Positions 51,662 to 60,596 of a DNA stretch of 64,000 bases are shown here, piece after piece; position 1 is the stretch's first letter, and each line of letters begins with the position of its first letter. The translations under genes and the position numbers were made by a program. The notes beneath the pieces were generated by a model. It was not told where the DNA came from. It did not search any database and worked only from the letters and a program-made list of their open reading frames with translations. Source of the DNA: JAAGZL01 sp050291725 (lineage in GTDB: Bacteria; Pseudomonadota; Gammaproteobacteria; Chromatiales; Chromatiaceae); NCBI GenBank assembly GCA_050291725.1, contig JBNKKH010000007.1, positions 1-64,000 on the forward strand, given 5' to 3'.

Positions 51662-53305
51662 ATGGCTGATCAAGGAACAGTACAAGCCCCAAGCATAAGT
51701 TTGGCGAGTAATCCCATACTGCGACAGCTGATGATTATGATTAGTATCGCTGCTAGCGTGGCCCTTGGCGTAGCAGTGGTACTCTGGTCTCAGACCCCAA
51801 ACTACAGTCTGCTGTACGGCAATCTCTCCCAGAGGGATGCAGGTGATGTGGTATCCGCTCTGGAGCAAGCTAATATCAAGTTTAAGGTCGATAACGCCAC
51901 TGGCGCAGTACTGGTTCCCAGTAAGGACCTGTACGCTGCCAGGTTGAAGCTTGCCGGTGATGGCTTGCCGCGCGGTAACAATATGGGCTTTGAGCTGCTG
52001 CAACAGGAGACCAGTCTAGGAACCAGCAGGGCAGTGGAGGCCGCAAGATTTCATCGCGCCCTGGAGGGGGAATTGGCCCGTACCATATCCACGCTTTCAC
52101 CAGTTCAGAGCGCCCGGGTACATTTGGCCACTCCTAAGCAGTCGGTGTTTGTGCGTAAGAAAAAGGAGCCCAGTGCATCAGTTGTAGTGAAACTATTCTC
52201 TGGACGTAACCTAGAGAAGTCCCAGGTAGCCTCAATTGTGCATCTAGTGGCGGCCAGTGTGCCGGAACTGGATTCTAGCAAGGTAACAGTTGTTGATCAG
52301 AAAGGAACACTGCTGAGTACCGATATGGATGCCCGGGAAATGATGCTTACGGCAAACCAGTTTGAATACACCAGGAACTTAGAAAAGCACTACAGACAGC
52401 GCGTGGTAGATATACTAACTCCCTTCCTAGGGCAAGAGAATATCAGCGCTCAGGTGACAGCAGAAGTAGACTTTACCTTAACTGAACAGACTTCTGAGCG
52501 TTTCAACCCAGATATGCCTGCTCTCAGAAGCGAACAGGTGAACGAAGAGAGTAGCAAATTGTCTTCTGTACAGGGTGTTCCCGGTGCTATAAGCAATCAA
52601 CCGCCGGCTGCTGGTACAGCTCCTGAAACCGCTGGAGGAGCAGCAGGTGCCGCTGGAGAAGGAGGGTCTCCTCTCAATAGCAGTAAACGGGCTACTCGTA
52701 ACTATGAGCTGGACAAGACCATAAGTCATACCCGGCTTTCCGCAAGTAACCTGAAACGTCTATCGGTTGCTGTGGTTGTGGACAACGTTGTAACCACTGC
52801 AGATGATGGAGCAGTGACCAGCAGGGAACGTACTCCAGAAGAGGTCAGCCGCATCAGTAGTCTGGTGAAAGAGGCAATAGGATTTAACGCCCAACGCGGC
52901 GACAGCGTGCGGGTGGTGAATGCTGCCTTCCAGATTCCAGAGCCACCAGCGGCCATTCCAGAAATACCCATTTGGGAAGAGCCGTGGGTATGGGATGTTG
53001 CTAAACAGGTAGGTGGTCTGGCTCTGGTTCTGATACTAATATTTGTAGTGCTAATGCCTACTCTGAAGAAGTTGATTGCCACCCAGCCAGTATATGCTCA
53101 AGCACAAGGTGGGGCTGGTATGCCGGTTCCGGTTGGGGCGGCACAGGGGGGAGGCTCTTATGTTGACCAAGAGACTGGAGAGGCTGTACAACTGCCAGGA
53201 CCGGCAAAATATGAAGACACACTAAAGGCCGCTCGCCAGATGGTAAATGACGATCCTAAACGGGTTGCGCAAGTGGTAAAAAGTTGGGTAGCTGACGATG
53301 GCTGA
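51662..53305 (+). CDS. fliF: Flagellar MS-ring protein FliF
   Basis: 547 residues. Two membrane segments are seen, at about 24-44 and 445-466. The periplasmic ring-building part has SLLYGNLSQRDAGDVVSALE and QQETSLGTSRAVEAARFHRA. A Gly/Ala-rich stretch (GTAPETAGGAAGAAGEGG) marks the variable loop. The C-terminal tail DDPKRVAQVVKSWV is the FliG-binding helix. It overlaps fliG by 8 nt. Confidence 0.97.
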   Translation: MADQGTVQAPSISLASNPILRQLMIMISIAASVALGVAVVLWSQTPNYSLLYGNLSQRDAGDVVSALEQANIKFKVDNATGAVLVPSKDLYAARLKLAGDGLPRGNNMGFELLQQETSLGTSRAVEAARFHRALEGELARTISTLSPVQSARVHLATPKQSVFVRKKKEPSASVVVKLFSGRNLEKSQVASIVHLVAASVPELDSSKVTVVDQKGTLLSTDMDAREMMLTANQFEYTRNLEKHYRQRVVDILTPFLGQENISAQVTAEVDFTLTEQTSERFNPDMPALRSEQVNEESSKLSSVQGVPGAISNQPPAAGTAPETAGGAAGAAGEGGSPLNSSKRATRNYELDKTISHTRLSASNLKRLSVAVVVDNVVTTADDGAVTSRERTPEEVSRISSLVKEAIGFNAQRGDSVRVVNAAFQIPEPPAAIPEIPIWEEPWVWDVAKQVGGLALVLILIFVVLMPTLKKLIATQPVYAQAQGGAGMPVPVGAAQGGGSYVDQETGEAVQLPGPAKYEDTLKAARQMVNDDPKRVAQVVKSWVADDG

Positions 53306-54329
53306 GACTAAATCTAAAACTGAACAACCTAATGATGGGCTAAAGGGTGTAGATCGCGCTGCGATTCTGATGTTGGCCCTGGGTGAGAAGGATGCTGCAA
53401 CTGTACTAGCCCATATGGGGCCAAAAGAGGTGCAGGATCTAGGTACCGCCATGGCCGGATTGCACAATGTATCTACGGCTGAGATGGAATCGGTGATGCA
53501 CTCTTTTGTCTCTACTCTTGGCACCCAAACCGCCTTGGGTATGAATTCGGATGAGTATATCAGGAATGTCATGACAGAGGCCCTAGGGCAGGAAAAAGCT
53601 GGTAATGTTATTGATCGTATCCTGCTCGGTAGAAATAGTAAGGGGCTAGAACAGCTGAAGTGGATGGACCCGCGTTCTATTGCCGAAGTAATTAGATATG
53701 AACACCCACAAATCATAGCCATTGTTATGTCATTCCTCGACCCGGATCAGGCAGCAGAGGTGCTATCAGAATTTCAGGATCGAGTACGCACAGATATCAT
53801 TATGCGTATCGCGACCCTGGATGGCATTCAGCCAGCTGCGCTGCAGGAGCTAGACCAGATTCTGGATACTCAATTCTCAGGAACTTCCAATGTTAAATCG
53901 GCTTCACTAGGTGGGATTAAAGCGGCGGCAGATATTCTTAACCTGGTGGAAGGCAGCATCGAATCTCAGGTAATGGAGCAGGTAGAGGGAGTAGATCAGG
54001 AGCTGGCTCAAGAGATCCAAGACAACATGTTCACCTTTGAGAACCTGATTGATATTGACGACCGTGGTTTTCAGACCTTGCTGCGTGAAATTGCATCTGA
54101 CCAACTACTATTGGCCCTGCGTGGCGCAGATGAAGTGCTTAAAGAGAAGATATTCAAGAATATGTCCCAACGTGCTTCTGAGATGCTGAAGGATGATCTG
54201 GAAGCAGCACCACCAGCCCGCTTAAGTGATGTTGAAGCGGCGCAAAAAGAGATTCTGCAAGTTACCAGAAGGCTAGCAGATGCTGGTGAGATCAACCTTG
54301 GAGGCTCTGGTGGAGAAGAATTCGTCTAA
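53298..54329 (+). CDS. fliG: Flagellar motor switch protein FliG
   Basis: 343 residues. The N-domain (LKGVDRAAILMLALGEKDAA) binds FliF. The EHPQ motif is in IRYEHPQIIAIVMS in the middle domain, and the C-domain has the charged torque helix (FENLIDIDDRGFQTLLREI). All parts present, so the switch should work. It overlaps fliF and the fliH start. Confidence 0.97.
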   Translation: MAETKSKTEQPNDGLKGVDRAAILMLALGEKDAATVLAHMGPKEVQDLGTAMAGLHNVSTAEMESVMHSFVSTLGTQTALGMNSDEYIRNVMTEALGQEKAGNVIDRILLGRNSKGLEQLKWMDPRSIAEVIRYEHPQIIAIVMSFLDPDQAAEVLSEFQDRVRTDIIMRIATLDGIQPAALQELDQILDTQFSGTSNVKSASLGGIKAAADILNLVEGSIESQVMEQVEGVDQELAQEIQDNMFTFENLIDIDDRGFQTLLREIASDQLLLALRGADEVLKEKIFKNMSQRASEMLKDDLEAAPPARLSDVEAAQKEILQVTRRLADAGEINLGGSGGEEFV

Positions 54330-55002
54330 GATCATCGGCGCAGGAGGGGAGGAGGATGTTAAGCAGTGGCAGCCTCCTGAAATGATTCGTAGCTCTAGTG
54401 ATGTATCTGTACAAGAGGCCCGAGGCTCACTGTTGACCGCAGAGCAGCTGGAGCAGGTGCAGAGCCAGGCCTACAACGAGGGCTTTGAGCGCGGCAAGAA
54501 AGATGGCTTTGCCCATGGATACAAAGAGGCCATAGCTGGGGCAAAAAACGAAATCAGTCAAAAGGCAGAGCAACTAGATAGACTGCTCTCGGCCCTGAAC
54601 ACCCCATTTAAAGAACTGGACGAACAGGTAGAGCGTGAGCTTATCAGTCTTACCATATCCATGGTTCGGCAACTGGTGCGGCGTGAGGTGAAGCTGGATC
54701 CGAATCATATAGTCGGCGTGGTACGTGAGGCTTTGTCACTGTTGCCAGTTTCAGCGCGTAATATCAGCTTGGTCCTGCACCCGGAAGATGCCAAGCTAGT
54801 ACGTGAGATTTTCGATGTATCAGACAAAGAGCTGGGCTGGTCAATAGTAGAGGATCCGGTATTAGACCGCGGGGGCTGCAAGGTCATAACCGACACCTCA
54901 CGGATAGATGCAACCCTTGAGTCCAGGTTGGCAGCCATGATTACAACCTTGTTGGGTGGTGAACGTACAGTTGACGATAGCGAAAGCGGGAATAACACAT
55001 GA
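54280..55002 (+). CDS. fliH: Flagellar assembly protein FliH
   Basis: 240 residues from ATG 54280, which overlaps fliG by 50 nt. A GTG at 54310 just after GGAGG would shorten the overlap to 20 nt and is perhaps the real start. EGFERGKKDGFAHGYKEAIAG is the Gly-rich repeat helix typical of FliH, and the C-terminal domain (ISMVRQLVRREVKLDPNHI) binds FliI. It regulates the export ATPase. Confidence 0.92.
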   Translation: MLVRSTLEALVEKNSSKIIGAGGEEDVKQWQPPEMIRSSSDVSVQEARGSLLTAEQLEQVQSQAYNEGFERGKKDGFAHGYKEAIAGAKNEISQKAEQLDRLLSALNTPFKELDEQVERELISLTISMVRQLVRREVKLDPNHIVGVVREALSLLPVSARNISLVLHPEDAKLVREIFDVSDKELGWSIVEDPVLDRGGCKVITDTSRIDATLESRLAAMITTLLGGERTVDDSESGNNT

Positions 55003-56375
55003 GGAGAAATATTCCTCAGACTGATCGCTTTGGTATCTGGGCCGAAAGAATAGCCAACGCCCATGCTCGGTTAGGCGATAATCGTGGAATGGCGCTGGAG
55101 GGTAAGCTAACCCGCATGGTTGGTTTAACCCTGGAGGCAGTAGGCTGCCGCTCTGCCATCGGTGGGCAGTGTGAGGTAATTGCCAACGATGGAACCAGTA
55201 TTGAGGCCGAAGTGGTGGGGTTCTCTGGAGAGAGCCTTTACCTTATGCCTACTGGTGATATCCGAGGTTTGGAACAGGGTGCCAGAGTTGTTCCCACTGG
55301 GAGCGAATGTGAAGCGGCTGTGAGCGATGCCCTTCTGGGGCGAGTTATAGACGGTGCCGGCACTCCCTTGGACGGAAAAGGCCCCATCCATGCTGATACC
55401 AGACTGTCCCTGACCGGCAAAACATTCAACCCTCTAACACGTAGCCCAATTCGAGAGCCACTTGACGTGGGCGTGCGTGCTATAAACGCTCTGCTTAGTG
55501 TTGGCCGTGGCCAACGCCTGGGCCTGTTTTCCGGTTCTGGCGTGGGTAAGAGTGTGCTCCTAGGCATGATGACCAAATACACCGATGCAGATGTTACCGT
55601 GGTGGCGCTGATTGGTGAGCGTGGTCGTGAGGTAAAGGAGTTTGTCGAGAATATCTTGGGCAAAGATGGTATGGCTCGGGCGGTGGTTGTGGCCGTACCG
55701 GCAGACCATCCACCTCTGCGCCGAATGCATGGAGCTATGCTGGCAACTAGTATTGCTGAATATTTTCGGGATCAGGGGCTTAAGGTTCTACTGTTGATGG
55801 ATTCACTAACCAGATTTGCTCAGGCTCAACGTGAAATAGCTTTGGCAATCCATGAACCACCGGCCACCAAGGGCTATCCGCCATCTGTTTTTGCTAAACT
55901 GCCACAGCTAGTGGAGCGGGCCGGCAACGGAGATCACGGCGGAGGCTCTATTACCGCATTTTACACGGTGCTCACCGAAGGCGATGATCAGAACGACCCT
56001 ATATCTGACGCGGCTCGAGCTATTCTGGACGGACATATCGTCCTCTCTCGTAAGTTGGCAGAGTCCGGCCACTATCCAGCCATTGATATCGAGGCATCCA
56101 TCAGCCGCGCTATGAACGACATTACCGATATTGAGCACCAAAATGCCGCTCGTGCGTTTAAACAGCTATACTCTATATATCAGCAGAATCGAGATTTGAT
56201 CAACGTCGGAGCCTATGAGAGAGGCAGTGATGAGATGATAGATGCGGCCATTGATGCTATCCCGGTTTTGGATGATTTTCTGAGACAGGGAATGCATGAG
56301 CCGGTACCACTGATGCAGAGTATGAGTGATTTGCAAAACCTGTTTCCACCAATGACTGAAATGACAGTGCAGTAA
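54999..56375 (+). CDS. fliI: Flagellum-specific export ATPase FliI
   Basis: 458 residues. Walker A is LFSGSGVGKS at about 178-185; ALIGERGREVKEFVE, the LLLMDSLTRFAQAQREIALA segment (Walker B) and GGGSITAFYTVLTEGDD are F1-beta-like. It powers entry of substrates into the flagellar export gate. It overlaps fliH by ATGA. Confidence 0.97.
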   Translation: MRRNIPQTDRFGIWAERIANAHARLGDNRGMALEGKLTRMVGLTLEAVGCRSAIGGQCEVIANDGTSIEAEVVGFSGESLYLMPTGDIRGLEQGARVVPTGSECEAAVSDALLGRVIDGAGTPLDGKGPIHADTRLSLTGKTFNPLTRSPIREPLDVGVRAINALLSVGRGQRLGLFSGSGVGKSVLLGMMTKYTDADVTVVALIGERGREVKEFVENILGKDGMARAVVVAVPADHPPLRRMHGAMLATSIAEYFRDQGLKVLLLMDSLTRFAQAQREIALAIHEPPATKGYPPSVFAKLPQLVERAGNGDHGGGSITAFYTVLTEGDDQNDPISDAARAILDGHIVLSRKLAESGHYPAIDIEASISRAMNDITDIEHQNAARAFKQLYSIYQQNRDLINVGAYERGSDEMIDAAIDAIPVLDDFLRQGMHEPVPLMQSMSDLQNLFPPMTEMTVQ

Positions 56376-56392
56376 CCTAAGGGGTAAATGTC

Positions 56393-56824
56393 GTGGTGAA
56401 ATCCAAAAGATTACAACCGGTACATAGATTTGCTGAGTCCAAAGAGCAGACAGCAGCAAAAGAGCTAGGTGATTCCACCCGCTATGTGCATGAACAGGAA
56501 GCGCGCCTGGCAGAGCTACGCAATTACCATGCGGAATATTTAGAGAAGTTCCACGCGTCAGCAAAAATGGGGATGAGTGCCCTACAGCTGCAGGAGTTTC
56601 GTGCCTTCCTTGCCAAACTTGAGCGCGCTATTAGAGAACAGGAAAGTATCATTCAAGATGGGCGTAATATTCACAAGTTTAAGAAAAACAGCTGGCAGCA
56701 GAAACACTCTCGTACTCAAGCCTTAGGCAAGGTTATAGATCGCTATAAACAGGCTGAAGTAAAAGATCAGGATAAGCGTGAGCAGAAAGAGAGTGATGAT
56801 AGAAATTTGAGACGCGAACGCTAG
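56393..56824 (+). CDS. fliJ: Flagellar export chaperone FliJ
   Basis: 143 residues, nearly all helical: two long coiled-coil arms (FAESKEQTAAKELGDSTRYV and FRAFLAKLERAIREQESI) as in FliJ. It starts at a GTG (GTGGTG; either could be used). It is the last flagellar gene here; the next gene is a LysE-type exporter on the other strand, so the usual fliK-L-M-N-O-P-Q-R continuation is absent. Confidence 0.9.
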   Translation: MVKSKRLQPVHRFAESKEQTAAKELGDSTRYVHEQEARLAELRNYHAEYLEKFHASAKMGMSALQLQEFRAFLAKLERAIREQESIIQDGRNIHKFKKNSWQQKHSRTQALGKVIDRYKQAEVKDQDKREQKESDDRNLRRER

Positions 56825-56834
56825 CAGTGCTTTG

Positions 56835-57452
56835 TTATGTCCGTTCACTGAATGCCAACTTCACACCAAGAGCAGCAAAGCTGCCTGCAAATATCTTTTG
56901 AATAGCTAAGCTCATTTTCTCAGAGCGTAGTACAAACTCACTAAAGCTACTTGCCAAAATTCCGTAGATGATAAATACGCCAAGAGTCATAAGCATGAAC
57001 ACTACACCAAGTGACAGCATGTTCACTAGCGGTTGCGCTGCACTTGGAGAGATAAATTGAGGCAAAAAAGCCAAAAAGAAAATTGATAACTTAGGGTTTA
57101 AAATATTTATCAGAAATCCTTTCATGGCTATTGCGCTAGATTTTGTTTGGGATTGGCTATTTTCTAATGTTAGAGGCGAAGAGGAACGCCACATAGTCCA
57201 AGCGAGATAGATTAAATACGCAGCGCCAACGAATTTGACTATCTGAAACGCTTGAGCGCTAGTGTGAAAGATAGCGGCCAGTCCAAAAACACTAGCGAGA
57301 AGTGAAGGGGTAATGCCGAATGTGCAGCCAATAGCGGCAAATAAACTAGCTCGCTTACCGATGAATAATCCAGTTGCAACAGTGTATAGCACGCCTGTTC
57401 CGGGTATGAGAACAACGACTAAGGATGTCAGTAAAAACTCTATTGAGATCAT
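56835..57452 (-). CDS. LysE/RhtB-family amino-acid exporter
   Basis: 205 residues with six hydrophobic segments. The N-terminal VVLIPGTGVLYTVATGLFIG segment matches the GPG-type start of the family; AAYLIYLAWTMWRSS ends the first half. The FLINILNPKLSIFFLAFLPQF segment is the family hallmark. The substrate is unknown (lysine, threonine, homoserine lactones and others are exported by relatives). It is convergent with fliJ, leaving only 10 bp. Confidence 0.9.
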   Translation of the reverse strand: MISIEFLLTSLVVVLIPGTGVLYTVATGLFIGKRASLFAAIGCTFGITPSLLASVFGLAAIFHTSAQAFQIVKFVGAAYLIYLAWTMWRSSSPLTLENSQSQTKSSAIAMKGFLINILNPKLSIFFLAFLPQFISPSAAQPLVNMLSLGVVFMLMTLGVFIIYGILASSFSEFVLRSEKMSLAIQKIFAGSFAALGVKLAFSERT

Positions 57453-57555
57453 CCTATTGTTTCCTTGTATTTTGATATGACGACCGCATCACCGATAATT
57501 TGCGACGCATATCAGAACAAATTATCCGAGTGGGTGCGATTGCTATGAGATTTAT

Positions 57556-57942
57556 TCATTTTGTAGCTTTCCATACTTTAAAGGGAATCCAGAATACTAT
57601 TCGAATTAATAAATATACAAGAGTAATAGGGAAAAAGATGACAGCAAGAACTATCATGATCTTCCCAACTAAATTAGATTCATTAATTTCTTCGTGCCAT
57701 TCCTCTCCTTCATAGAATAGTTTTCCATCGAATTTATCTCTTATATTTACTAGTGCGGAAAAAATTGAATCTGGGTAATTTCCTTCGCATCTGATTTCAT
57801 TTAACGATTCATCATAAAAGACAGTAAAATCATGGCTAGTGGTAATGCTTTCATTGCTACCGCCTACAGAAGCTTCTCTTTGAAACTCCGTACACGCCTC
57901 TTCATAATGCTCTGGTACTCTAATTGAGACGACTTGGCTCAT
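57556..57942 (-). CDS. Small protein with a C-terminal membrane anchor, unknown function
   Basis: 128 residues. The first 90 are soluble (VVSIRVPEHYEEACTEF; FTVFYDESLNEIRCEGNYPD) and look alpha-beta. A hydrophobic hairpin or long segment follows at about 93-117 (KIMIVLAVIFFPITLVYLLI), ending with VWKATK. No recognised family. It sits beside the repeat-bounded chemoreceptor segment and is AT-rich, unlike it. Confidence 0.6.
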   Translation of the reverse strand: MSQVVSIRVPEHYEEACTEFQREASVGGSNESITTSHDFTVFYDESLNEIRCEGNYPDSIFSALVNIRDKFDGKLFYEGEEWHEEINESNLVGKIMIVLAVIFFPITLVYLLIRIVFWIPFKVWKATK

Positions 57943-58279
57943 AAAAGCATTTCACTCATAAAATTTAAGTAGAAACTATCGACGAACTATCCGAAACTAT
58001 CTGGACACCTACCCCGAACCTGCCAATCATTGGTGGTTTTGTCAAACGGGTTTTCACCATTCGGGTAGATAATTGGGGTCAGTGTGAAAACTCACCCACG
58101 CCCAAATCCCCAGCCTGAAACATTTGACTTGTATTTTTGGGTGGGTGTTTTGTTTATCTCACTTCGTAGCTCGCCCGTCCCGTTGCCAGACCAAAGCGGC
58201 GGCACAATTGCTAAGAAAGCCGATTGTGCCGCCGCTTTGTGCGTAACGACGTCTGCTTTAGGAAAGGCGGACGTCAGTT
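57943..58279. other. Intergenic region beside the chemoreceptor gene
   Basis: 337 bp. It contains the left direct repeat (57984-58015), a TGGGGTCAGTGTGAAAA segment near 58074, and the 17-bp inverted repeat at 58192-58239. An imperfect CACCCAC/GTGGGTG pairing flanks the middle. I see no gene. Confidence 0.6.
58192..58239 (-). repeat. 17-bp perfect inverted repeat downstream of the chemoreceptor gene
   Basis: CAAAGCGGCGGCACAAT pairs with its exact complement across a 14-nt loop. It lies 40 bp past the 3' end of the minus-strand chemoreceptor gene and probably acts as its terminator or 3' protective hairpin, although no T-run follows. Confidence 0.75.
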
Positions 58280-59587
58280 CTATCCCGACACCCGGTCACG
58301 CGCATCGCCTATCGCGGCCAGCATCCGGTCGTTCAGGTCTGTCACCTCGCTGGACGCAGAGGACACCTCCGTTGCGTTGCGTGCTATATCCTGCACGGCG
58401 GCGGTCTGTTGCGTGACAGCAGTTGCGACGGACTGCATGGCTACCTGGACGTTGTGTACCTGTTCCCCTGCGGTCACGACGCGACCGGCAAAGGCCGTGA
58501 TCAGATCCACGTTGCCGCTGATCTGTTTGTTGATCTCGGCGATGTTGGTCGATATTTCGAGCGTGGCTTCCTGGGTGTTCTGGGCAAGATTCTTGACTTC
58601 CCCGGCAACGACCGCGAACCCTCGTCCAAATTCACCGGCGCGTGCCGCCTCAATGCTCGCATTGAGCGCCAACAGGTTAGTTTGCTCGGCAATACTGCCG
58701 ATAACTTTGCTGATCTCTCCGATCTGGCTGCCGATGGCTTGCAGTTTCAGGACCGATTGCCCGGCAAAGTCTGCCTCCTCCCCCAGCTTCTGGGTAAGCG
58801 TCTCCACTTCACCAGCAACACTCGCAGCATTTTCGGCAGAGCGACTGATCTCGCCGATCGATACCGAGACTTCTTCCGTTGCGACTGCCACCGTCTCAAT
58901 GTTGCTTGCGACCAACGCCGTGGCTTCGGAGCTCTGGGTCGAAAGATCGGTGACGTTGTCTACTGCGTTGAAGAGTTGGTATTTTACCTCTTCGTTCGTG
59001 TCGACCCATTCGACGACGTACGCCGGTTCCCCGTCGAGGTCATTGATCGTTTTGGTGTATACGCGGAAGTGGTTCAGCCCGGCCCCGAAATCCTGCTCGA
59101 ACTTCGATTCCGGCTTGCCTGCTGACAGGCATTCGCGCCCACACTTCTCGGTCTGGCAGATGTTGGCACCCCATTGGTGGCAACTCTTGTCGAGAAATTC
59201 GGACAATGGCTTGTCGAAGGCGCTCCGAACTGGATCATTGACATACAGCCAACGCCATTCCTTGTCGCCCGAGTCACCGATCGCCGTCACGGAACACGGT
59301 TGATCACAGGAATCGACGATGCCCATGAAAAACTGTTCGCGTTCCGCTGCTACCTCGCTGATCTCTTCCACCTGTTTCTTGCTCGCGCTCAGGAACTGCG
59401 CTACGAAAAATGTGACAGGCAGGAGAACAACTGGCGTTAACAGGCTGGCCCAGCCGATAAACGGGGCCACAACGAGCGAAACGACTGCGATTGCGGCGAA
59501 GCTCAGCCAGATGCGACGGGAAAACAGCTCCATTTGCCTGATCGTGTTCTGCACGACTGTCGGCATACTGTTGTGGTCAACAAACAT
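58280..59587 (-). CDS. Methyl-accepting chemotaxis protein with a Cys-containing PAS-like sensor domain
   Basis: 435 residues from ATG 59587, which has AGAGGAA 5-6 nt upstream; the reading frame continues 84 nt further up without a ribosome site. Two hydrophobic segments at about 20-40 and 45-65 lie near the N-terminus. A PAS-like sensor at about 80-200 contains a Cys cluster (CDQPC; then SCHQWGANICQTEKCGREC). The cytoplasmic signalling hairpin has the conserved tip (EQTNLLALNASIEAARAGE and GRGFAVVAGEVKNLA). The cysteines could bind a metal or sense redox state, by inference. Its base composition differs from the flagellar genes nearby. Confidence 0.9.
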   Translation of the reverse strand: MFVDHNSMPTVVQNTIRQMELFSRRIWLSFAAIAVVSLVVAPFIGWASLLTPVVLLPVTFFVAQFLSASKKQVEEISEVAAEREQFFMGIVDSCDQPCSVTAIGDSGDKEWRWLYVNDPVRSAFDKPLSEFLDKSCHQWGANICQTEKCGRECLSAGKPESKFEQDFGAGLNHFRVYTKTINDLDGEPAYVVEWVDTNEEVKYQLFNAVDNVTDLSTQSSEATALVASNIETVAVATEEVSVSIGEISRSAENAASVAGEVETLTQKLGEEADFAGQSVLKLQAIGSQIGEISKVIGSIAEQTNLLALNASIEAARAGEFGRGFAVVAGEVKNLAQNTQEATLEISTNIAEINKQISGNVDLITAFAGRVVTAGEQVHNVQVAMQSVATAVTQQTAAVQDIARNATEVSSASSEVTDLNDRMLAAIGDARDRVSG

Positions 59588-60026
59588 TTCTATTCCTCTA
59601 TGTTGGGGCACTGTCGATCCGTCTGAATGGCTCCATCGCTGTGATCCAGATAGCGGCAGTGCGATTTGCAATTATGGCTCGAAAACGAGCTGTTACATCC
59701 GGTATCGGCAGTTTTGTTCTCGACTTGAGAAAAACTATCCGAAAAAAACTATCCGTACACCCACACCAAACTCTGGTTGTATATGACTAATGATTTTGAG
59801 GGGCGGTTAAGGGGCTTGTTGGCATAGCATTCAGATTGAGGGCTGCCTGCGCACCGATTAATCAGGATAAAGTCGCTATATGGACATCTCTGCGTAGCAA
59901 TCAGGTGAATTTCGATGGAATAGGACGGATTGGATTATAGGTGGGGTGTCACGGTATTGGTTATTTTAGGGGCGTCACCCCGCGGTTTGATGGCGGGGTG
60001 ACGCAGCAATGTTTAGTGGTTTAGTA
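59588..60026. other. Intergenic region between the chemoreceptor and Spy-like genes
   Basis: 439 bp. It holds the chemoreceptor promoter region, the right repeat copy (59732-59767), about 200 bp without visible features, and a GC-rich hairpin at 59972-60004 next to the Spy-like gene's 3' end. No gene seen. Confidence 0.6.
59972..60004 (-). repeat. 12-bp perfect inverted repeat downstream of the Spy-like gene
   Basis: GCGTCACCCCGC pairs perfectly with GCGGGGTGACGC over a 9-nt loop. It lies 22 bp past the stop of the minus-strand Spy-like gene. It could work as a terminator, but there is no T-run after the stem on the minus strand. Confidence 0.7.
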
Positions 60027-60503
60027 TCAAAATCCACGCATTCTTCCACCCATAGGCCTGATCTCGTCAGCGATTTTCTGCTGTTCAGGTGTCAGAGTAC
60101 CGTAGAATTTCTCAATTGCGTTTGCCATCTGGGTCATCTGTTCTGCGCCATCACGCATCATCTTGACCCTATCGGTTACGGTCATTAGTTCACTGCGATT
60201 TGCCTTACGCTCACGCTTACTAGTGAATTTGTCCTGTAATGATTTGGTGAACTCCTTCCAGGCAGGTTCTTGTTCAGCTGTTATCCCTAGCTTGTACTTC
60301 ATATAATCAAGTCTATCCTCCATTCTCTGTTCCATGCGGGAATATCTTTGCTGCATCATTTTGTTCGGGCCTTTTTGTCCATAGCCGCGATCACATCCTC
60401 CGTAGCCACCTGGTCCGCCATATGCTGATACCATGGAGATTGACCCTAGGCTAAGGCCAACAATTGCAACTGTACCGATTAATACCTTTTTTGAACGTTT
60501 CAT
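60027..60503 (-). CDS. Spy/CpxP-family periplasmic protein
   Basis: 158 residues. The signal peptide ends near SMVSAYGG. A Gly-rich stretch (GGPGGYGGCDRGYGQKG) is followed by long helices with the family LTxxQ motif at the end (YGTLTPEQQKIADEI) and a first copy-like LGITAEQEPAW. Members act as ATP-independent chaperones or as sensors of envelope stress, as CpxP does for CpxA. It is divergent from an OmpR-type response regulator and shares an inverted-repeat operator with it. Confidence 0.88.
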   Translation of the reverse strand: MKRSKKVLIGTVAIVGLSLGSISMVSAYGGPGGYGGCDRGYGQKGPNKMMQQRYSRMEQRMEDRLDYMKYKLGITAEQEPAWKEFTKSLQDKFTSKRERKANRSELMTVTDRVKMMRDGAEQMTQMANAIEKFYGTLTPEQQKIADEIRPMGGRMRGF

Positions 60504-60596
60504 GTTGAGCTCCTCATTGGGTTAATAAACAGGCCATTCGCCTGGTGTGGGTATATGAGAACACTGCAATGTATCTGCTGGATGTCTGGAAGGGGT

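Larger units (their letters stand above)
57984..59767. mobile_element. Repeat-bounded insert carrying a chemoreceptor gene (inferred)
   Basis: The chemoreceptor gene is visibly more GC-rich than everything around it. Similar sequences lie on each side in the same orientation: GAACTATCCGAAACTATC then TGGACACCTACCCC on the left (57984-58015), and AAACTATCCG, AAAAAAACTATCCG and TACACCCACACC on the right (59732-59767). This looks like an acquired segment framed by imperfect direct repeats or by copies of a small dispersed repeat. No transposase is visible, so the mechanism is not shown. Confidence 0.4.

Noticed and set aside
58084..59440. Long plus-strand reading frames opposite the chemoreceptor gene
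   Set aside because: They are shadows of a GC-rich gene; the minus strand gives a complete chemoreceptor with a ribosome site.
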